Below are positions 1 to 9,800 of a DNA stretch of 64,000 nucleotides, in pieces. The notes beneath the pieces were generated by a model. It did no database searches. It was not told the origin of the DNA and saw only the letters and a program-made list of their open reading frames with translations. Every line of letters begins with the position of its first letter. The stretch's first letter is position 1. A program made the position numbers and the translations under genes. Origin of the DNA: Streptomyces lomondensis (GTDB taxonomy: Bacteria > Actinomycetota > Actinomycetes > Streptomycetales > Streptomycetaceae); the NCBI RefSeq assembly GCF_014651035.1, contig NZ_BMWC01000002.1, positions 558,001-622,000 of the forward strand. Direction: 5' to 3'.

Positions 1-68
1 ACGGCGATGTCGTCGAAGGCGTACGCCCGGCGGCCGCGCTTGCCGCGCCCGATCTCGATCTCAGTCAC
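1..68 (-). CDS. GuaB3-type IMP dehydrogenase family protein, N-terminal fragment
   Basis: Only the first 22 codons lie in the window; the rest runs off the left edge. The GTG start is followed by TEIEIGRGKRGRRAYAFDDI, the N-terminus I recognise from the GuaB3 (IMP dehydrogenase-related) proteins of actinobacteria, which lack the CBS pair and lie next to true guaB. The same-strand guaB immediately upstream supports this. It is separated from guaB by about 117 bases that contain a hairpin, so it may have its own transcript. Enzymatic function of this paralogue cannot be judged from the fragment. Confidence 0.8.
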   Translation of the reverse strand, partial: MTEIEIGRGKRGRRAYAFDDIA

Positions 69-127
69 GTCTGTGGCCTTTCCCTGATGCGTTTCAGCGT
101 CTTCCAGTATCGCCGACGGGTACGACA

Positions 128-158
128 AGGGCGGCCCCTGTGCTTCCGGGACCGCCCT
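128..158 (-). terminator. Hairpin downstream of guaB
   Basis: AGGGCGG (128-134) pairs with CCGCCCT (152-158), and an inner CCC/GGG pair follows after a C/A mismatch; loop of 9 bases. It sits between the guaB stop and the GuaB3-type start, so it can act as a terminator or attenuator. There is no clear U tract, which is usual in Streptomyces. Confidence 0.5.
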
Positions 159-185
159 CGGCCGAGCCTCACGCGCGCGTGCGCG

Positions 186-1730
<1,545 letters not shown>

Positions 1731-1827
1731 CTAACGGGAAGGACAGCTGTCTCATTCCACGGTTCCTGCCCGCACCGGGCTTCGTATGTTCGTACGGAAG
1801 CGGCGCACCGCCTGTTCAATGAAGGGG

Positions 1828-2505
1828 CTACTGCTCGGCCAGCGCCCGCAGCCGGCTCAGCGCCCTGTGCTGCGCCACCCGGACCGCGCCGGGTGACATT
1901 CCCAACATCTGGCCCGTCTCCTCGGCCGTGAGCCCCACCGCGATGCGCAGCAGCAACAGCTCCCGCTGGTTCTCGGGGAGGTTGGCCAGGAGCTTCTTGG
2001 CCCATTCCGCGTCGCTGCTGAGCAGGGCGCGCTCCTCCGGCCCCAGGGAGTCGTCCGGGCGCTCGGGCATCTCGTCGGACGGGACGGCCGTCGAGCCGGG
2101 GTGGCGCATCGCCGCGCGCTGGAGGTCGGCGACCTTGTGGGCGGCGATGGCGAAGACGAACGCCTCGAAGGGGCGCCCGGTGTCCCGGTAGCGGGGCAGT
2201 GCGAGGAGCACCGCCACGCAGACCTCCTGGGCGAGGTCCTCCACGAAGTGCCGGGCGTCGCCCGGGAGGCGGGACAGGCGGGTGCGGCAGTAGCGCAGCG
2301 CCAGGGGGTGGACATGGGCGAGCAGATCGTGCGTGGCCTGCTCGTCCCCGTCGACGGCGCGGTGGACGAGCGCGCCGATCGCCCCTTGGGCATTGACCGC
2401 CTCGTCGTCGCGCATCGGTCCATGGTGCCTTGCGGCCGCCGGGTCCGTGGCTCCGCGCCCGTTGTTGTGCACCGAAGCGTTATGAGCAGGTGCGCCGGAA
2501 CTCAT
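1828..2505 (-). CDS. shbA: ECF-type RNA polymerase sigma factor (ShbA/SigD-like)
   Basis: Group 4 sigma factor of 225 residues. Region 2 is seen in [20 protein letters not shown] and the following [13 protein letters not shown]; region 4 is seen in [24 protein letters not shown] followed by a helix-turn-helix ([18 protein letters not shown]). I chose the internal ATG at 2505 because GGGGAGGGCGCAGGGG lies directly before it; a 17-residue longer reading frame exists. Position next to guaB, bldM and whiD matches the gene known in S. griseus/S. coelicolor as shbA, which drives transcription of the principal sigma gene hrdB, and M. tuberculosis sigD near whiB3/guaB2. The symbol rests on family resemblance and synteny. 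No anti-sigma gene is adjacent. Confidence 0.85.
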   Translation of the reverse strand: MSSGAPAHNASVHNNGRGATDPAAARHHGPMRDDEAVNAQGAIGALVHRAVDGDEQATHDLLAHVHPLALRYCRTRLSRLPGDARHFVEDLAQEVCVAVLLALPRYRDTGRPFEAFVFAIAAHKVADLQRAAMRHPGSTAVPSDEMPERPDDSLGPEERALLSSDAEWAKKLLANLPENQRELLLLRIAVGLTAEETGQMLGMSPGAVRVAQHRALSRLRALAEQ

Positions 2506-2935
2506 CCCCTGCGCCCTCCCCTTCCGCTCGACCGACTCGTCCCCGAGGAACTCCACACCCTCAAGGATGCGGCATCCGCGGCGAAACGAGCAGCGGGCAC
2601 CCGGCAGACCCCCGGTCCACCCCCGCCCACCTGGCTTTCCGTGCCCTCACCGCGACCGCCACGACCTGCGCGGTCGCCCCTGGGGCCTGCCGTTCGGATC
2701 ATCCCGGGGACGCGGGGCCTCGCCTGCGCCCTCCCGAGCTCTCGACCTCGCTCGGGCAGGGACAGATCTCCTCCGGCGGCGTCGTCGGCCGCCGGCTTCC
2801 GCACGCGCGTGCAGGGCTCGCGCGGGGGCATCCGCGTGCCCCCGCTCTCCGGCCCGCGCCGGAGGATGCCGCGCGTCGAAGCCGGCCCTGACAAGATGCC
2901 GTCAGTTTCCTGCGGCCTGATCCAAACGACAGGCC
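2506..2935. other. Intergenic region between shbA and bldM
   Basis: A 430-base stretch with no convincing gene. It holds the upstream region of shbA and, at its right end, a hairpin repeat that borders the bldM stop codon. I saw no matching -35/-10 pair that I would defend. Open frames here have no ribosome binding site or recognisable product. Confidence 0.5.
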
Positions 2936-2939
2936 CTAG
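2914..2939 (-). repeat. Hairpin repeat supplying the bldM stop codon (copy 1)
   Basis: GGCCTG (2914-2919) and CAGGCC (2930-2935) form a 6-bp stem, followed by CTAG. The same 26-28 base sequence, with about four differences, recurs at 28139-28166 beside an unrelated gene. In both copies the minus-strand TAG inside CTAG is the stop codon of the neighbouring gene. The hairpin can also serve as the bldM terminator. Confidence 0.7.
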
Positions 2940-3547
2940 CGCACCAGACCCCACCGGAAGCCGAGCGCCACGGCATGGGCCCGGTCCGAGGCGCCGAGCT
3001 TCTTGAACAGGCGCCGGGCGTGCGTCTTGACGGTGTCCTCGGAGAGGAACAGCTCACGGCCGATCTCCGCGTTCGAGCGGCCGTGGCTCATGCCTTCGAG
3101 GACCTGGATCTCACGCGCCGTGAGCGTGGGCGCGGCGCCCATCTCGGCGGAGCGCAGCCGGCGCGGGGCGAGCCGCCAGGTCGGGTCGGCCAGGGCCTGG
3201 GTCACCGTCGCGCGCAGTTCCGCGCGGGAGGCGTCCTTGTGCAGATAGCCGCGGGCACCGGCGGCGACGGCGAGCGCCACACCGTCCAGGTCCTCGGCGA
3301 CGGTGAGCATGATGATGCGCGCACCGGGGTCGGCGGACAGCAGCCGCCGGACCGTCTCGACGCCGCCCAGGCCGGGCATGCGTACGTCCATCAGAATCAG
3401 GTCCGAGCGGTCGGCCCCCCAGCGGCGGAGGACTTCCTCGCCGTTGGCCGCCGTCGTCACGCGCTCGACACCGGGCACGGTCGCGACCGCGCGGCGGAGC
3501 GCCTCTCGGGCAAGCGGGGAGTCGTCGCAGACGAGGACGGAAGTCAT
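2936..3547 (-). CDS. bldM: Orphan response regulator BldM
   Basis: Developmental regulator required for aerial hyphae and sporulation in Streptomyces. The 203-residue protein has a receiver domain (acidic pocket CDD at residues 7-9, phosphoacceptor position Asp54 in ILMDVRMPG) and a LuxR/NarL-type DNA-binding domain (LTAREIQVLEGMSHGRSN ... SEDTVKTHARRLFKKLGA, about residues 140-200). In published work the Asp54 position is present but phosphorylation appears dispensable, so BldM is called atypical. It is known to act as a homodimer and as a heterodimer with WhiI. No cognate kinase is adjacent. A near-perfect sigma-BldN promoter lies upstream, and whiD is divergent. Confidence 0.97.
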   Translation of the reverse strand: MTSVLVCDDSPLAREALRRAVATVPGVERVTTAANGEEVLRRWGADRSDLILMDVRMPGLGGVETVRRLLSADPGARIIMLTVAEDLDGVALAVAAGARGYLHKDASRAELRATVTQALADPTWRLAPRRLRSAEMGAAPTLTAREIQVLEGMSHGRSNAEIGRELFLSEDTVKTHARRLFKKLGASDRAHAVALGFRWGLVR

Positions 3548-3927
3548 GGCCGCCCTCCGCAGCTGATGCGCGTCACCTTGAGCCTCCAGGCTGGTACGAA
3601 ATCGTCACCTGTGCGGTCGACCGTCTCGGACGCCCGCCCGAGCGCTTGTTCCTTCAACCGCCTCGCACTCTCAACGACGGTCACTCGAAAGAGTTACGGG
3701 GCCGGCTGCCATCTTCGGCACTCTACGTGAGGGCACGGACACGGTGCAGATATGCGCAACAGACCCTCGAACTTTCATCACAACCTATGCCCCATTCAGA
3801 CCCATTTCTTCCGCTTTGGCAGTGTCTGGAGCTAGATTCGCAATGAGTCATATTTTCATCTCCTTAGATCGTAGTTGTACGGTCTTGGACACCGGATCCG
3901 CCAAGAACGGCTACAAGGGGTCACGTA
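3548..3927. other. bldM-whiD divergent regulatory region
   Basis: A 380-base gene-free region that must hold the promoters of both bldM (leftwards) and whiD (rightwards). The only confident element is the bldM sigma-BldN promoter. It contains a notably A/T-richer stretch (about 3770-3890) than its surroundings, plausible for the whiD promoters. The whiD ribosome binding site AAGGGG lies about 8 bases before its ATG. Confidence 0.6.
3673..3700 (-). promoter_or_regulatory. sigma-BldN promoter of bldM
   Basis: On the minus strand CGTAAC (3695-3700) and CGTTGA (3673-3678) are separated by exactly 16 bases. This equals the CGTAAC-N16-CGTTGA consensus I recall for Streptomyces sigma-BldN, whose best known target is bldMp1. 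The -10 element lies about 125 bases before the bldM ATG. Confidence 0.9.
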
Positions 3928-4257
3928 ATGGCAGATTTCTCCCGCCTTCCCGGACCGAACGCGGACCTGTGGGACTGGCAGCTGCTGGCTGCCTGTCGCG
4001 GGGTGGACAGCTCGCTCTTCTTCCATCCGGAGGGCGAGCGCGGGGCGGCTCGGAGCGCTCGCGAGAACTCGGCCAAAGAGGTCTGCATGAGGTGCCCGGT
4101 GCGTGCCGAGTGCGCTGCCCACGCGCTGGCGGTGCGCGAGCCGTACGGCGTGTGGGGCGGACTGACCGAGGACGAGCGCGAAGAGCTGATGGGGCGGGCG
4201 CGCAACCGGCTGGTGTCGGCATCGGCATCGGGCGGGCACGCCGCCTCGAACAACTGA
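3928..4257 (+). CDS. whiD: WhiB-family iron-sulphur transcription factor WhiD
   Basis: Small Wbl protein of 109 residues needed for late sporulation (spore septation and wall maturation) in Streptomyces; ortholog of mycobacterial WhiB3. Four cysteines that ligate the [4Fe-4S] cluster are present at residues 23, 53, 56 and 62 in the C-Xn-C-X2-C-X5-C order, followed by the family signature GVWGG and a basic C-terminal segment (RARNR) for DNA contact. WhiB proteins bind region 4 of the principal sigma factor. It is transcribed away from bldM and ends at a good hairpin terminator, so it is probably monocistronic. The start is supported by AAGGGG. Confidence 0.96.
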   Translation: MADFSRLPGPNADLWDWQLLAACRGVDSSLFFHPEGERGAARSARENSAKEVCMRCPVRAECAAHALAVREPYGVWGGLTEDEREELMGRARNRLVSASASGGHAASNN

Positions 4258-4276
4258 AGGAACGTTTCTGCGAAGA

Positions 4277-4304
4277 GGCACGCGCACGCGTGCCGTTGGT
4301 TTTT
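4277..4304 (+). terminator. Rho-independent terminator of whiD
   Basis: GGCACGCG (4277-4284) and CGCGTGCC (4287-4294) form a perfect stem; in practice GGCACG/CGTGCC with a six-base loop. It is followed by GTTGGTTTTT. It lies about 20 bases after the whiD stop. Confidence 0.85.
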
Positions 4305-4322
4305 GGCGCGGGTGAGCCGTTG

Positions 4323-5219
4323 CTAGCGGTGGGCGGCCCGGGCCAGCTGGTCGAGCGTCGCCGACACCGCCGGGACCTGCGCGAGGTCGGGCAGGGTGAG
4401 CGCGACGATCTCCCGCCGCACCGCCGGCTCCAGCGTCACGGTGCGCGCTCCCCGGGGCCGTACCGACTCGACGGCCAGCTGGGGCAGTACGGCCACGCCC
4501 AGTCCGGCCCCGACCAGGCCGACGACGGCCGGGTAGTCGTCCGTGGCGAAGTCGATGCGCGGGGTGAAGCCGGCCGCCGCGCACACCTCGACCAAGTGGC
4601 CCCGGCAGCGCGGGCAGCCCGCGATCCACGACTCCTCGGCCAGCTCGCCGATGGCGACGGACTCCGCGCCCGCGAGCCGGTGCCGTTCCGGCACGAGCGC
4701 GACGAGCCGGTCCGTCAGCAGGGGCCGTACGACGAGGTCGTCCCACTCCCCGGCGCCCGCCGCTCCCTCGTAGCGGAAGGCGAGCGCCACGTCGCAGTCG
4801 CCCTCGCGCAGCAGACCGACGGAGGCGGGGGGCTCGGCCTCCTCCAGGGAGACCCGGGTGCCGGGGTGGGCCGCGCGCAGTGCGGCGAGGGCCGTGGGCA
4901 CGAGGGTGGAGCTGCCGCTGGGGAAGGAGACGAGCCGGACCCGGCCCGCGCGCAGCCCGGCGATGGCGGCGACCTCCTCCTCCGCGGCCGTGAGCCCGGC
5001 GAGGATCCCGGCGGCGTGCCGCACCAGGGCCTCACCGGCCTGGGTCAGGCGCATCTCGCGTCCGGTGCGGATCAGCAGGGGGGTGCCGACGGACGTTTCC
5101 AGGGCCTTCATCTGCTGGCTGACGGCGGGCTGCGTGCAGCCCAGTTCGCGGCCCGCGGCGGAGAAGGAGCCGGTGGCCGCGACGGCGCGCAGGACGCGGA
5201 GATGACGAGCTTCGATCAC
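4323..5219 (-). CDS. LysR-family transcriptional regulator
   Basis: A 298-residue LysR regulator: N-terminal winged helix-turn-helix (EARHLRVLRAVAATGSFSAA ... CTQPAVSQQMKALE, residues 3-60) followed by the periplasmic-binding-like effector domain (about 90-290). The effector domain includes a GCPRCRGHLVEVC segment with three close cysteines, which could sense metal or redox state, but this is speculation. The gene is divergent from the MOSC protein with an 80-base gap, the arrangement in which LysR proteins usually control the neighbour and themselves. The effector molecule is unknown. Confidence 0.9.
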   Translation of the reverse strand: MIEARHLRVLRAVAATGSFSAAGRELGCTQPAVSQQMKALETSVGTPLLIRTGREMRLTQAGEALVRHAAGILAGLTAAEEEVAAIAGLRAGRVRLVSFPSGSSTLVPTALAALRAAHPGTRVSLEEAEPPASVGLLREGDCDVALAFRYEGAAGAGEWDDLVVRPLLTDRLVALVPERHRLAGAESVAIGELAEESWIAGCPRCRGHLVEVCAAAGFTPRIDFATDDYPAVVGLVGAGLGVAVLPQLAVESVRPRGARTVTLEPAVRREIVALTLPDLAQVPAVSATLDQLARAAHR

Positions 5220-5299
5220 CCTTTGAGGATAAGTGACCCTTTGACGGCGTACTGAATAATGCGTCGACGCTTTGAGGGGCGGTCGCTTACCGTGCGGGC

Positions 5300-5968
5300 A
5301 TGAAGCTTCTGTCTGTGAATCTGGGCCGTGCCGAGGCTGTGCCGTACACGGACAACCCGGAGGGTGTGACCGGGATCGACAAGCAGCCGGTGGCGGGGCC
5401 GGTGCGGGTGTCGGCGCCCGGGCCCAAGGGCGTCGGCGGCAGCGGGCTGGCCGGGGACGCGGTGTGCAAGCTGGAGCACCACGGCGGCAACGACCAGGCG
5501 GTGTACGCGATGGCGCGCGAGGACCTGGACGAGTGGGAGCGCGAGCTGGGCCGGACCCTGGCCGACGGCGCGTTCGGCGAGAACCTCACGACGGCGGGCC
5601 TCGACGTGTCCGGCGCGCTGATCGGCGAGCGCTGGCGCATCGGGCCCGAGGTGGTGCTGGAGGTCACCTCCGGGCGGATCCCGTGCCGCACGTTCCAGGG
5701 CCATCTGGGCGAGAAGGGCTGGGTGAAGCGGTTCACGCAGCGGGGCGCGCCCGGGGCGTATCTGCGGGTGATCGAGCCCGGCGAGATCCGCGCGGGCGAC
5801 CCGGTCGAGATCGTGCACCGGCCGGACCACGACGTGACGGTGGCCCTGCAGTTCCGCGCGGTGACGACCGAGCGGACGCTGCTGCCGCGGCTGCTGGCGG
5901 CGGGCGAGGCGCTGCACCCGGAACTGCTGAGGACGGCGCGGGAGTACGAGGAGAAGTACGGGGACTGA
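5300..5968 (+). CDS. MOSC domain protein (YiiM-like)
   Basis: 222-residue soluble protein of the molybdenum-cofactor sulfurase C-terminal (MOSC) family. The conserved core is recognisable in LEHHGGNDQAVYA, GAFGENLTTAGLD and in the invariant-cysteine motif SGRIPCRTF, and the length fits the YiiM/YuaD group rather than full sulfurases. Members carry sulfur on the cysteine or reduce N-hydroxylated compounds as molybdenum enzymes; which applies here cannot be decided from sequence. It is divergent from a LysR regulator that may control it. The ATG start gives MKLLSVNLGRA, the usual N-terminus. Confidence 0.9.
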   Translation: MKLLSVNLGRAEAVPYTDNPEGVTGIDKQPVAGPVRVSAPGPKGVGGSGLAGDAVCKLEHHGGNDQAVYAMAREDLDEWERELGRTLADGAFGENLTTAGLDVSGALIGERWRIGPEVVLEVTSGRIPCRTFQGHLGEKGWVKRFTQRGAPGAYLRVIEPGEIRAGDPVEIVHRPDHDVTVALQFRAVTTERTLLPRLLAAGEALHPELLRTAREYEEKYGD

Positions 5969-6062
5969 CCGCGGCTCACCACGCCCGTCTCCACCGACCC
6001 TTCACCACGGACGGCCCCACGGGGAAGCGGAGGTGCGCGGTCCAGGTCACTACGCTTCTGCC

Positions 6063-6836
6063 ATGACAACGGCTCTGATTACGGGATCGACGGCAGGCAT
6101 CGGGGCCGCGTTCGCGCGGCGACTGGCGGCCGACGGGCACAACCTGGTGCTGGTCGCCCGCGACACCAAGCGGCTGCGGGAACAGGCGACCGAGCTGCAC
6201 GACCGGCACGGCATCGAGGCGGAGGTGCTGACGGCCGACCTGGCCGGGGACAAGGGCATCGAGGCGGTGGCCGACCGCCTGGGCGACCGCAGGAACCCCG
6301 TCGACCTCCTGATCAACAACGCCGGCTTCGGCAACAAGGGCCGCTACCTCGACGTCCCCATGGCCGACGAGCTGACCATGCTGAAGGTGCACTGCGAGGC
6401 GGTGCTGCGGCTGACGTCCGCGGCGGCCGAGGCCATGCGGGAGCGCGGCCGGGGCGGCGTCGTCAACGTCGCGTCGGTGGCCGCCTTCCTCCCCCGCGGC
6501 ACCTACGGCGCGTCCAAGGCCTGGGTCGTGCAGTTCACGCAGGGCGCGGCGCGCGACCTGGCCGGCAGTGGCGTACGGCTGATGGCGCTCTGCCCCGGTT
6601 TCGTCCGCACGGAGTTCCACGAGCGGGCCGGCATGGGCACGGACAACATCCCAAGCTGGATGTGGCTCGACGCGGACAAGCTGGTGGCGGCGGCGCTCAG
6701 CGATCTGGCCCGGGGGAAGACGGTGTCGATCCCGGACCCGCGGTACAAGGCGCTGATGGGGGCGGCGAAGCTGGTGCCGCGGGGGGTGCTGGGGGCTGTG
6801 TCGTCCAAGACGGGGCGGAAGTACGGGCCGCAATAG
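6063..6836 (+). CDS. Short-chain dehydrogenase/reductase
   Basis: 257-residue classical SDR with a Rossmann fold. The NAD(P)-binding TGSTAGIG motif lies at the N-terminus, NNAG in the middle, and the catalytic Ser/Tyr/Lys set is in VASVAAF and TYGASKA. A longer frame upstream was rejected because MTTALITGSTAGIG is the natural beginning. The acidic residue after the second strand is absent (VARDTKRL), suggesting NADP preference. The substrate is unknown. Its last 140 bases are overlapped tail-to-tail by the reading frame of the large NTPase on the other strand. Confidence 0.9.
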   Translation: MTTALITGSTAGIGAAFARRLAADGHNLVLVARDTKRLREQATELHDRHGIEAEVLTADLAGDKGIEAVADRLGDRRNPVDLLINNAGFGNKGRYLDVPMADELTMLKVHCEAVLRLTSAAAEAMRERGRGGVVNVASVAAFLPRGTYGASKAWVVQFTQGAARDLAGSGVRLMALCPGFVRTEFHERAGMGTDNIPSWMWLDADKLVAAALSDLARGKTVSIPDPRYKALMGAAKLVPRGVLGAVSSKTGRKYGPQ

Positions 6837-9800
6837 GCGCCCCGGGGTGCTGCCCGCAGGCGGACTTCATCGCGTCGGCCGCCTCCACCACGAGCGGAAC
6901 CACGTCCGGTGCCTGTCGGAGAAGGGCGGGCAGGGCCGACACCCACTCGCCGCCCTGAAGGGCCAGGGCGGCGAGCCGTCGGGCCCGTTCGCCGTCGGTC
7001 GTCGCGGCCGCGATGCGCGCCCAGGCCCTGGACACCATCGCCGGAACGGAGAGCGTCCCCGCGAGTTCCTCGGCGCGGGCGCACTCTCCCGTCTCGGCCA
7101 GCACCTCGACCACGGCGAGCGTCCCTTGCGCGCGGTCGTACGGGTCCTCGATGGTGCGCAGCGTTTCCATGGCACGCTCGTGGTGCCCGAGGGCGGTCAG
7201 GGCCTCGGCCACGGCTGTGGCCCCGATGTACCACGCGGACCCGCTCGGCCGGTCCGGTGGCGGCATGGCGTCGAGCGCGGCCCGGGCGGCCTCGCCCTCG
7301 CCCGCCGCGGCCAGGGCCCGGACCAGAGCGCTCAGCTCCATCGTGGACGGTTGGTCGTACTCGCCCTCCATCGCGATCACTTCGTCGACGATGCGCCGCG
7401 CCCTGTCGGTGCGACCCGTTTCGGTCAGCGTCACGGCGAGCGAGCAGAGCGCCGATGCACGGGCCCCGAGCGCGGCGCCCTTGCGCACCTGGGCCTCGGC
7501 CGCTTCCACGTCGCCGGCTTCGGCCAGACCGCAGGCGAACGGCACGACCAGCGGCGACAGGATGCCCGCGAGTGCGGAGTCCGCCTCGTCCTCGGCCGTC
7601 ATCACCGCTACCGCCCGGGCCACCTCACCGGACCTGGCCCAGCCCTGCACCACCGGGGCCAGGAGGTGTCGCCGCTCGTAGTCGTCAGGTGCCCACCCGG
7701 CCAACGTCTCCGCCCGGTCCAGCTGTCCGGTGGCCGTGCGGGCGGCGACCAGCGCCCGCAGGGACCAGATGTACTCCCCTGGAGTGGTGTGGGGCTCGCT
7801 CCGGCGGTCCGCGACCAGCGTCCCGGTCCCGTCGAGCACCGAGAGCGCCGCTTCCCGGTGCCCCGCTTCGGCCAGCGCCGTGGCGGCGACGCCGAGTTTC
7901 CGGGCGGCCGTCAGCGGATGGAGCACGCGCGTCCGGCTCTCGACGGCCAGCAGGATCCGCGCGGCCTCGTCGCGCCGTCCTGCCCGCGCCAGTGCGGCAG
8001 CCACCTCGAGAGACGCATGGGTGTGCTCCACCGGGTGGGCCAGGGAATCGGCGAGACTCCGGGCCCGGTCCGGGTCTCCGGACTGCGCCAGAGATTCGAC
8101 GACCTCGTAGAGGGCTGACGGGCCCTCCGTCCGCGGGCCGAGGGTGCGTGCCAGCGATTCGGCCCGCTCGACCTCGCCCCCGTCCGCCATGACGCGCACG
8201 ATCGAGCACAGCGCCGCCGACGCGACATCCGCGGCAGGGATCTGCCGGGCCAGGGCCTCGGCCTGCGCGTAGCGCCCGGCTCTCGCCCGGGCCTCTGCCA
8301 CTTCCCACAGCGTGTGGTGGTGTGCGCGAGGGGCAAGTATGCCGAGCAGTGCCTCGGCTCGGTCGAGCTCTCCGGCCCGCGCCAGCCGCCTGGTCAACTC
8401 CGCCGCGGCCTCCTCGTGGTCCGCCTTGCCGTGCAGGCCGGCCAGGACCCCCTCGGCCCGGTCGAACTCGCCGGCCCCGGCCAGGAGGCCCACGACCTCG
8501 TCGGCCTCCGCACGGTCCCGCGCCCACGTCTCGGCCTCGGCGCAGAGGGCATCGGCGCGTCGGTGCTGCCCGGACTCGCGCAGTGCGGAGGCCACCGTGA
8601 TCAGTGCGGCGGCGCGGGCTTCCGGTTCGATCGCTCTCGCCATCGCCTCCGCCTCGGCGTGCCGGCCTGCCGCCGCGTGGGCCGACAACACCGCGTCCTC
8701 CATACCGGTGCGGCACGCCAGGTTCGGTGCGCCGTCGACCAACTCCTGTGCGAGATCCCACCGCTGGGCCGCGAGGCAGGCCTTGCCGACCTGAACGTAC
8801 GTATGGACATCGAGGTACAGGGTGCTGACCGTCCGCGCCAGCGCTGCCGCCCGGTCGAACTGCCCGGCCCGGGCGAAGAGGCCCGCCACCGCGCAGCGCG
8901 CCAGGTCGTCCCGGCTCTGTCCCTCACCCTGGCGCACGGCCTCCGCCGCCTCGACGAGCAGGTCCAGCGCCCCGTCACGGTCGCCCTGTTCCAGCAGCAC
9001 GTCGGCGACGGCGGCCAGGCCGATGCCCCGGCGATGGCCGTTCGGGAGGCTGCGGGCCAGTGCGACGGCCCGGCCGGTCCGCCCGGCCAGGGCCCAGGCG
9101 TGCGGCAGGGAGTCCGGGGCGCCCGCGCTGCGGTCGACCAGCCGTTCCCGGTGGATCGCCAGGCGCAGTGAGTCGAGCGGCCGTCGCGCACCGCGCTCGA
9201 TGATCAGGTCCTCGGCGAGGTGGATCTCGTTCACGGCGGACGCGTCACTGCCGGTGAGGGCCAGCATGCGCTCCTGGCGTCGGGTGTCCGCCCCGCACCG
9301 GAGCATCCGCTCCAGGTCACCGGTGGACCGGAGCATCCGGAAGTACCCCCGCAGCAGATACTCGGGGGTCTCCTCCGGCCAGTCGCGCTCACGCCACTCC
9401 TCCGCCCAGGCGTGCAGCTTCGCGCGGTAGTGGTCCATCTCGGACGTGCCGAGCATCTCCTCCGCCTGGGCCTGCAGCTCCTCGTGCCCGAGCAGGTAGA
9501 CGTCGACCCGCAGGCCGAAGGTCCGCCCCGCCCGGGTGCTCAGGACATCCCGCACCCGGTACGGAACCGCTCCGGTCAGGGCTGCCAGGTCCTCGGCCGT
9601 CAGGCCGCCGCCCGCCACCGCCACCAGGCCCAGCAGGTCGTGCTCCAGGCCGCCCGCCTCGATCAGCCGCTTCAGCTCCCGTTCGGCCTCCGCGCGGATC
9701 GCACGGGCGTACGGGGACGGCGCCAACGTCCGTACGATCGCGGGATCGCGGAGCGGATGGTCCTCGGGTACGTCACCGGGCAGCGGCGGATTGAGCCGCC

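Noticed and set aside
3744..5255. 503-codon plus-strand frame running through whiD and opposite the LysR gene
   Set aside because: Starts upstream of whiD in another frame and is a shadow of two well-supported genes.
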